From Verrucomicrobiota bacterium (GTDB taxonomy: Bacteria > Verrucomicrobiota > Verrucomicrobiia > Opitutales > Opitutaceae): a stretch of DNA of 64,000 nt. Both the position numbers and the translations under genes were made by a program. The stretch covers positions 1 through 64,000 of the forward strand of contig JACRKC010000042.1 in the NCBI GenBank assembly GCA_016235555.1, given 5' to 3'. Positions within the stretch are counted from its first letter, which is position 1; the number at the start of each line of letters is the position of its first letter. Positions 39,746 through 47,400 of the stretch are shown here, one piece after another. Under the pieces are notes generated by a model. The model saw only the letters and a list, made by a program, of their open reading frames with translations, searched no databases and had not been told where the DNA came from.

Positions 39746-41052
39746 GGCTTGATTTCGACGGGGTTGAGTTCGACGCCAGTGAGCTGTTGGACCTTGAGCC
39801 CGGCGGCCAGTATCTCGCTCTGGGTGTCAAGCAGGGCCTCGACTGCGTCTAGGTAGCTGTTCTGGAGCTCGACGTAGGTCGCGATGGGCACAGCGCCCGT
39901 GCGATAGTGGCGGTCGGCCAGATCGGCGGCTTCGCGGAATCTAAGCACCGCATCCGGCGACCAGCGCCGCGACTCGGCCAACTTGGTCGCAAACACCTGG
40001 GCTGACGTGATGACCTCGCGGTCGAGTTCGCGCAATGCGACCAGGACGGCAGCCTCCGTCTGGCGGCGGCGGGCATTGGCCACATCCACGGCCGCGCCGG
40101 TTCGGCCGGTGACCGGCAGGGGCATGCTCAGGCCCAGCCCGACGACGGTTTCGCGGTCGCCGACGTTGTCGCGAGAGATATAGGGGCCGACGCGGATGCC
40201 AGGATAACGCTCGTTGCGGGCGAGGCTGACGGCAAACCCCTGTTGCTCCAACTCGACCAAGCGCATCCGGTAGTCGAAATTCTTCTCCCGGGCTGCCGCC
40301 AGCAGATCGGACGTAGCGGGCAAGGAGGTGAAGCCAAGGGCCGGCGCGGCCACCCGCAGCGGCGCATCCACTGCCGCGCCGCGCAGTTGGTTGAGTTCGA
40401 TCAGCGCGGCCTGCACCGCAAGTTCGGCTTCCGTCGCCCGCCGCTGGAGAGCGAGTTCGCTGGCTTCGATCACCCGCGTTTCCAGGAGCGGCGTGACGCC
40501 GGCCGGATCGCGGGCGAGGAAGGTTTCCTTGAGGGCCGAAAAGCGGTCGGAGACCTCGCGGATCGCCGCGGCCTTCGCATTGGCGGCATACAGACCGAAG
40601 GCAAGGGTGCGGGCACGGGCCGTCAGCGCATTCTCAAAGCGGGCCACTCCAAGTTCGGCCAGTTCGACCTGCCGGTTGGCAATGGCCTTGCGCAGCGAGA
40701 GCCGGCCGGGCCATTCAAAGGTTTGCGTGACGGAGACCGACCAGACGGCCCCGTCGCCGATCTTTGCGCCAGAGGAGTCCTTCAGCCGCTTTTGACCGAT
40801 GTCGAACGACAACTCTGGGTCGCTCAGGCGGGAGGAGATGCGCGCTCCTGCTTTGGCGGCGGCGATTTCCTCCTGATAGAACTGGCGCTCAGGATTCTTG
40901 GCGGTGATTTCGCTGACGAGCGTGGACAGTGAAACGGCGGAAGCGGCTTCGTCGGACGCGCTCTGGGCGCGTCCGACACCCGCGAGGGCGAAAAACATCA
41001 ACCCGAGAGCCGGGCGGATAAGGTGGGAGGGCGTGGAAACAGTGGGCTTCAT
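39742..41052 (-). CDS. czcC: TolC-type outer-membrane channel (CzcC-like)
   Basis: A 436-residue protein from ATG 41052 (MKPTVSTPSHLIRPALGLMF) with a signal peptide ending near RAQS. Long amphipathic helices carry the two-fold OEP repeat: NPERQFYQEEIAAAKAGARI, SVTQTFEWPGRLSLRKAIAN and the C-terminal AVPIATYVELQNSYLDAVEA. It forms the outer-membrane exit of the efflux complex. It is the first efflux gene of the operon after the Cys-rich protein at 41175. Confidence 0.9.
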   Translation of the reverse strand: MKPTVSTPSHLIRPALGLMFFALAGVGRAQSASDEAASAVSLSTLVSEITAKNPERQFYQEEIAAAKAGARISSRLSDPELSFDIGQKRLKDSSGAKIGDGAVWSVSVTQTFEWPGRLSLRKAIANRQVELAELGVARFENALTARARTLAFGLYAANAKAAAIREVSDRFSALKETFLARDPAGVTPLLETRVIEASELALQRRATEAELAVQAALIELNQLRGAAVDAPLRVAAPALGFTSLPATSDLLAAAREKNFDYRMRLVELEQQGFAVSLARNERYPGIRVGPYISRDNVGDRETVVGLGLSMPLPVTGRTGAAVDVANARRRQTEAAVLVALRELDREVITSAQVFATKLAESRRWSPDAVLRFREAADLADRHYRTGAVPIATYVELQNSYLDAVEALLDTQSEILAAGLKVQQLTGVELNPVEIKP

Positions 41053-41174
41053 GAAAAAATGAATGGGTGGAATACGACGGGGAACGAAAAACATCCCGGA
41101 AAGTGCGGACGCGCGCAGGCGTCCCGCTGCGGGATGGGATGGAGACAGGGCTGATCAGTCCGCGCAGGGACTAA

Positions 41175-41585
41175 TCAACCGACGAGCGAAGGCGCGCGCG
41201 ACAACGGCGCGGCGCGGCGGACGAACTGCCAGACCGGCACCCAATGCTCAGGAGACACGGACTCGGAAATCGCGAGATTCGGCTCAATGGCCAAAACCGG
41301 CGGAAACAGCTGCAAGCAAAGTAAACAGGCGCAGGCGACAGAAGTAGGAGACGGCACCTTGATCGACTCATTGCTGAACTTTACCAAGCCGCTTTCGACC
41401 ACATTGCAGCCGTCATGGGTGCAATGATCGAAATTGCTCCCCGCACATCCCTCATGAGTTACGTGTGGACCATCTGCACCAATCAATCCTGCAGCTTCCA
41501 ATCCACAGTGCTGAGTTGCTGGCAGCCAAAGGGCCAACAAAACAAGAGCAACGACGTGGCGAAAGGAGGACACGACTATAGCCAT
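41175..41585 (-). CDS. Cys-rich exported protein with QHCxLEAAG motif, paralogue 2
   Basis: A 136-residue protein from ATG 41585 (MAIVVSSFRHVVALVLLALW). After the N-terminal hydrophobic helix comes LPATQHCGLEAAGLIG, then GCAGSNFDHCTHDGCNVVES and a Cys-rich hydrophobic part (VACACLLCLQLF). It is related to 31185-31586 over its full length. It heads the czcCBA operon and is a good candidate for a periplasmic metal chaperone or sensor (inference). A GTG at 41612 is an alternative start. Confidence 0.75.
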   Translation of the reverse strand: MAIVVSSFRHVVALVLLALWLPATQHCGLEAAGLIGADGPHVTHEGCAGSNFDHCTHDGCNVVESGLVKFSNESIKVPSPTSVACACLLCLQLFPPVLAIEPNLAISESVSPEHWVPVWQFVRRAAPLSRAPSLVG

Positions 41586-41725
41586 CGACACGAAAAATCT
41601 TTTGTCAACCACCGCTTCGGACCGGGAATCTTTATAGCCTAACCCCGATTCACACTAGCTCGTGGGGGGTGGGCTACGGCGTCCTGCAATCGCTCAGAAA
41701 GAAGAACTCGTTCGACCGTCTAGGT

Positions 41726-44098
41726 TTAGACCGCGCGATATGTGCGTGTTCGAGTGTTTCCGTTGCAGGCAACTCTGCCGGCCGACACCAGTTCGGCTAA
41801 TCGTCGGTAAGTGGACGCAAGTGAAAGTTGTATCTCTGCTCCGATTCGTCGAGGGGCAGTTGGCCCCGCACGGCGCAGCAAATCGATGATACGCTCGGTG
41901 TCGCTGACGCCCGCAGCGTTCGTTCCGTCGGATCGGAACGTTTTGAGCGGTTCCCCCGCTACCAGCTCCGGTGTCGGTTGGGCGAATGCCCGGCGGATGC
42001 GCTCGAAAGCCGCGAGTTGCTCCGCCCGACTCAGGTCTGCCAGCGCTCCGACGCGCTTTAGGCCAAAGTGCCGGAGCGCATCCTTGTCTTTCAGCGCGCC
42101 GAGGAAGTTCTGGATCTCAGGACAAAGCTGGATCATCTTCAGGGTGCGGGTGACGGCTCCCGGGGTGACCCCGAATCGTTTGGCCAGTGCGACGCGGTTC
42201 GCCGTCTGACCGCTCTCCAAGAGCCGTTGCCAATATTGCGCGCGAACGACTAGGTGCTGCGTTTCGCCGGGCTCCTTCGCCTGCTTCAGCTGTGCGGCCA
42301 CAAGGCTGCGACCCGAAATCCGCACCGGATGATGAAACGGCGCAACCAGCGTAACCACTCCACGCAACGCCTGGGAGAAGTCCACCTTCGCCTCGAATTG
42401 GACTCCGCGTGCGGTGATCGGACGGAAGGCGCTTATCCCCTTCCGGCCCGCTTGGTCGGCTTTTTCGATACCTTCAACCAGCCGCGGCAGGTGCAGCTTC
42501 ATCCGCACCGCCAGAACGCGGTTGGACTCCCGACCGTCGATGGCCGCGCCAAATTGCGTTCGAGCCGGTTCGCGGATTTCGACGCGGTCGACGAAAAGGC
42601 GCACCAGTTCCACCTGCTCGGCGGGCGGCAATTTAGGCAGAATGGCCGTCAACCGATTGAGTGAGTCAAGCACCCGCTGCTCACTGACAGCGGCGGTGTC
42701 GCAGGCGACTAATTCCTGACGTTTTTTCTCCCGCTCGATCACCAATTGATCTTGGTCGGCCCGGAGCGTTTCGGCGCGCTTGAGTATTTCAGGACCGAGC
42801 GCACCCGCACCGCCCTTTGCCACCACGTCCACGCAGCGGGCCAATTGTTCGTTCACCTGATCGAGCCGCTCTTGCAGCGCTGACAGCTCAGTGCGCAACG
42901 TTTGGCGATCGCCTTTGGCGCGCGTGCGGGTGGCCTCGATCACACCGCTGACCAGTGCCGGGTGTTTGCTGACTTCCCCGAGGAAGGCGATGACGGCGCC
43001 TTCCAACGCCTGCGCCGACAACCGCCCAACCGGGCACGCGCCGAGCTTCCGGTCGCGCAGGACCGAGCCGCAATTGTAGTAGCGATACCGCTTCCGGGCA
43101 TTGTTGCTGTCGCCGCAGGTCTGCGGAATCATGGCGCGACCGCAATGACCGCAACGGCAGATTCCCTTGAGGAGGTATTGGTGGATGTTCTGGTCCTCAC
43201 GCACCTCGACCCGCGGGCGGGTTTGCCGAACTGCCGCGTTGGCACGTTCCCAAAGATCATCAGGGATCAGCGCTTCATGCTGGCCGCGATATTCCTCCCC
43301 CTGAAACCGCACGACACCGCGGTAGATAGGATTGGTAATTAGCAGCCGTAGGCCATCCGACCGGAATCGCTGTTGGCCGATTACCTCACGAGTGCCGTCG
43401 CGACGCCGTAGAAAACGCTGCTTCGTGCGGAGGCCCTCCGCGTTAAGGAGGTTGGCAAGGTCGGTCAGCGACACGAGTTCGGCGGCGCGCTCGTAGATTC
43501 GTTTCACGATCGCCGCTTCCGTGGGATGAGGGCTCAATTTCTGACTGTTTTTGTCGTAGGCATATCCGTAGGGGACGCTGCCGCCGTTCCAGATTCCGCG
43601 TTTGGCCTGTTCGCCCATCTTCGCCCGGACCTTTTCGGCGATGTTCAGCCGGTCGTATTCGGAGACACTGACGAGCAGATTGTTCTTCAGGCGCCCAAGT
43701 GCGGTCTTCTCCGAAATGTCCTCCATCGCACTCGCCAGTTCGCACTTGTGCTGGCTCAGAAACGCGCGGAACGGCGCCCATTCGTCCGTCGACCGCAGCA
43801 CTCGCTCCAACTTGAAAATCACCACCACCCGGATCTGACCGGCTGCGACCGCCTGCTTCAGCGCCTCCATGCCCGGGCGCTTCATGGTGGCACCGGAATA
43901 CGCGGGATCGGTGAATGTCTGGATGTGCTCCCAGCCTTTGCCCGGCGCTTGCGTCCGAATGTAATCGAGGCAAATCGCCTCCTGGCTTTCGCACGACTCC
44001 ATGCGCCGGCCAAGTTGCTTGGTGGTCGAGACCCGCGTGTAGATTGCTGCGGGCACCCAAAGGCCGGAGACCACTCCCGTCTTCATGGTCGTCATCAA
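41726..44098 (-). CDS. Large serine recombinase with unusual ParB/KorB-like and winged-helix C-terminal extension
   Basis: A 790-residue protein. The resolvase domain begins at AIYTRVSTTKQLGRRMESCE (catalytic Ser in RVST) and contains FKLERVLRSTDEW. The recombinase domain follows (YGYAYDKNSQKLSPH to NPIYRGVVRFQGEEY), then a zinc ribbon (ICRCGHCGRAMIPQ, ACPVGRL) and a coiled coil. Past residue about 560, where this family normally stops, it continues into FGVTPGAVTRTLKMIQLCPE (ParB-like HTH) and a final winged helix (TERIIDLLRRAGPTAPRRIG). The recombinase presumably integrates and excises the element; the extension may give it self-regulation (inference). ATG 44086 is an alternative start. Confidence 0.9.
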   Translation of the reverse strand: MMTTMKTGVVSGLWVPAAIYTRVSTTKQLGRRMESCESQEAICLDYIRTQAPGKGWEHIQTFTDPAYSGATMKRPGMEALKQAVAAGQIRVVVIFKLERVLRSTDEWAPFRAFLSQHKCELASAMEDISEKTALGRLKNNLLVSVSEYDRLNIAEKVRAKMGEQAKRGIWNGGSVPYGYAYDKNSQKLSPHPTEAAIVKRIYERAAELVSLTDLANLLNAEGLRTKQRFLRRRDGTREVIGQQRFRSDGLRLLITNPIYRGVVRFQGEEYRGQHEALIPDDLWERANAAVRQTRPRVEVREDQNIHQYLLKGICRCGHCGRAMIPQTCGDSNNARKRYRYYNCGSVLRDRKLGACPVGRLSAQALEGAVIAFLGEVSKHPALVSGVIEATRTRAKGDRQTLRTELSALQERLDQVNEQLARCVDVVAKGGAGALGPEILKRAETLRADQDQLVIEREKKRQELVACDTAAVSEQRVLDSLNRLTAILPKLPPAEQVELVRLFVDRVEIREPARTQFGAAIDGRESNRVLAVRMKLHLPRLVEGIEKADQAGRKGISAFRPITARGVQFEAKVDFSQALRGVVTLVAPFHHPVRISGRSLVAAQLKQAKEPGETQHLVVRAQYWQRLLESGQTANRVALAKRFGVTPGAVTRTLKMIQLCPEIQNFLGALKDKDALRHFGLKRVGALADLSRAEQLAAFERIRRAFAQPTPELVAGEPLKTFRSDGTNAAGVSDTERIIDLLRRAGPTAPRRIGAEIQLSLASTYRRLAELVSAGRVACNGNTRTRTYRAV

Positions 44099-44487
44099 TT
44101 GAGGACGATCTTCCTCACCTCGGCACGGGTCAGGGCATAGGACGTCATGCGGGAGCGCCCCGAGGCGGCAACCCGCCCGCTCATCAACAAGGGCTGCAAG
44201 GCGCGGTAGACTCTCATTTTCGACAGTCCAAGCGTCTCCCGAATCAGGGCGGCATTCGCTGCACCAACCAAGGATAAGTATCCGACAATCCGCTCTTCGT
44301 CAGATGATTCAGCGGGGCGATCCCGTGGATTGGATGAGTCCGGCCGTGGACCCGGAGTTTCCGCGAGGCGGCTGGACCAATCGCTGACCACGGCCTTGGA
44401 TAGCAAATCGCAGATGCGATTCATCCGCTGCTCCTCCGAAAGATACGGGGCCACCAAGCGGGATGAAGTTTCAGGGTCCGGGTTCAT
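44095..44487 (-). CDS. Winged-helix DNA-binding protein
   Basis: A 130-residue protein. The C-terminal 60 residues (DEERIVGYLSLVGAANAALI, then TLGLSKMRVYRALQPLLMSG and GRSRMTSYALTRAEV) form a winged helix of the same type as the C-terminus of the neighbouring recombinase. The N-terminal half is polar and Pro-rich. Its stop overlaps the recombinase start and its start overlaps the stop of the methylase/helicase gene. It probably regulates the integration module. Confidence 0.75.
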   Translation of the reverse strand: MNPDPETSSRLVAPYLSEEQRMNRICDLLSKAVVSDWSSRLAETPGPRPDSSNPRDRPAESSDEERIVGYLSLVGAANAALIRETLGLSKMRVYRALQPLLMSGRVAASGRSRMTSYALTRAEVRKIVLN

Positions 44488-47400
44488 ACCGCGATTCTCA
44501 GTCTGGCCGGAGGACTGGGAGTGAGTCGCACGGTTGGTGCCAGAGTATGGGTTAGGACAACGGACTCGGCTGGTCTCGTTTTCGACGGACGGACGCGCGT
44601 GCCTTTCTTTGATTTCGACGGTGCGACTTCCGCAGGTGCCGGCGCCTCTCTCGGTGATTCGTCTGCATCGGTCGCGACCGCGTCCGGAACCACCGGTGTC
44701 ACCGATTCAACATCGCCGGTCGATTCCGTCGCCTGCTGCGCCGCCGCCTGATTCTTGGCGATGTCGAGCAGGTCCACCAATTCGCCCTGCCGTTTCAGGA
44801 GTTCGCGGTAGCGCTCTTCGTGCTCGAAAACTTTTCCGGTCAATGCGGTCAATTCCACGAGATGGCTCCGGCAGCGCGTGAGTTCGTCCCGGCACCGCGT
44901 TGCCTGTTCTTCGATGGAGCGTGCGGCGTGCTCCAGGGAGCTGATCGAGCCGACCGGCGACGGCGAAATATTCGCCTGGTATTCTCCGGCGCCACGGAGG
45001 ATCACTTTGTCGGGCCAGGTCGAGCGGTATTCGATTTTGAAGCCGGCCAGTTCACCGAGGACCACGGTGCCCGCCCGACCGGCGAGATGATCGTCACGAT
45101 GGTCGGCCGCCAGATACACCAGCGCGGCCCCGGCCTCCGCCCGCTCCGTATAGGTCTTCGTCCCGACCACCATTCGGAATTTCTCACCGTGCGTGTCGAC
45201 CCGCACGGCCAAATCCTGATCCATCGCCGCAAGCTGGCGCTCCAGCCGGGCGATGTCCTCTCCTGCCATGCGCAACCGGCTACGGGTGCCGTATTGTGAC
45301 TCGCTGTGCTCGGAGCGGAGCCGTGCCAGCCGCATTACCTCCGCATCCACCTTGGCCTTCTCCATGACCAGCGGATTGCCGGATGCGATGGCTTTGACCT
45401 CCGCATAGGTGAGCGCCGGTGAGTCGAGATCCTCGATGCGGCGGGCCACCGTCTGGCCGGTCATCACTTGGGAGATGAACTTCGCCTTCGTTTCCAGCGT
45501 TTGCCACATGTAGGCGTCGAAACTGCCTTCGGTGACGTAGCGATTCACTCGGACTACTGCGTTCTGGTTGCCCTGCCGCAGAATCCGGCCCTCCCGTTGC
45601 TCGATGTCGGCCGGCCGCCACGGCGCGTCGAGATGGTGCAGGGCCACCAACTTCGTCTGGGCGTTGGTCCCGGCCCCCATCTTTTGCGACGAGCCCATGA
45701 GCACGCGCACCTTGCCCGACCGAACATCCTTGAAGAGCGCGAGCTTCGCGGCATCGGCATCGAAATCCTGGATGAAGGCGATTTCGTCGGGCGGCACCCC
45801 GCGGGCCACCAGCTTGGCTTTCACGTCCTGATAAACCGAAAAGCCCCGGCCCTCGACCTTGGGTGTGGACAGGTCGCAAAACACCATCTGCGTCAGCCGG
45901 TCCTTTCGGGTCTCCTGCCAGATCGAGAAGATTTCACGGACGGCTTGATTCACTTTACCTTCCGGGGCGTCCGCCGCGCCGCTGCGGACCAGTCGCAGAT
46001 CGAGCGCGGCTTTGCGGCCCTCGCCGGTGATTTTGAGCATGTTGTCGACGGACGGATCGACCTTCTCACGTTTCAGCTTCTCCGCCCGCTGGGCCAGTGA
46101 CGCAACGAACGCCTTCAATTCCGGCGTGGTCGGTGCCCGCACAATGCGAGCCTTGCCGCCCTCCAACGCGGGGATCGGGAGCTTCAACATGTCCGCCGTC
46201 TGAACGTCAGCCATCGACCGGAACATTTGCATCAGTTCCGGCACGTTCACGAACCGCGCGAAACGGGTGTGCAGCCGGTAGCCCGCACCGTCCGGGGCCA
46301 ATTCCATCGCAGTGACGGTTTCGCCAAACGTGCCCGCCCACGCGTCGAAGTGCTGGAGATTCTGGCTGCGCAGCACGTCCATCTGGAGATAGCGCTGCAT
46401 CGTGAACATCTCCGCCATCGTGTTGGTGACCGGCGTGCCGGTCGCGAAAACCACGCCGGCACCGCCGTTCTGTTTTTGGACGTGCTGCACCTTCAGAAAC
46501 ATGTCGAAGGCCCGCTCCGATGCAGTCTGCGGCAGGCCGGCGACCCGCGTCATTTTCGAAATGTAGAACAGGTTTTTGAAGGCCTGAGCTTCATCCACGA
46601 AGAGCCGGTCCACGCCGAGTTCCTCGAACGTGAGGGTGTCGTCTTTGCGATGCTCGGCACCAAGCGCCTTGATCCGGGCTTCGAGTTTCTTCTTCGCCCG
46701 CTCCAATTCCTTCACGATGCGCGTGCCGGACGACGACGCCCCGATCCGACTTTTGTGCTCGTGGATACACTCCGTCAGTTCGGTGAGTTGCCCGTCGAGG
46801 AAGTCCTTGCGGGCTTCGGCCGACAGCGGCAGTCGCTCGAAACCGGAATGCGTGACGATGATCGCGTCCCAGTTATTGGTCGCGATGCGGCTCATCAATT
46901 CCCGGCGGCGCAGGCTCGCGAAGTCGTCGCGGCCGGCCGCGAGAATGTTCGCTCCGGGATAGAGCGTCAGCAGTTCGGAGCTGAACTGGCCGAGCATGTG
47001 GTTTGGCACGACGAACATCGGCTTCCGCGCCAACCCGAGCCGCTTCAGCTCCATGGCCGCCGCTGCCATCGTGTAGGTTTTCCCGGCACCGACGACGTGA
47101 GCGAGTAGCGCATTTGGCGTCTGGAGAATCCGCCACACGGCGGCCTTTTGATGCGGACGGAGGACGATGGTGGGACTCGCTCCCGGTAGCGTGAGGTGGT
47201 CGCCGTTGAAGGTGCGCAGCCGCAGGTGATTGAACTCCCGATTGTAAAACTCCACGAGTCGTGCGCGGCGGGCGTCGTCTTCCCAGATCCATTCGGCGAA
47301 GCGGTCCTTGATTTTCTGCTGCTTGTCGCGGGCGGCCTCGGTCGCCGTCACGTTGACGGTGGCTTTCCCCTCGTCGTCGTAGTCGAAAATTGTGGGGGTT

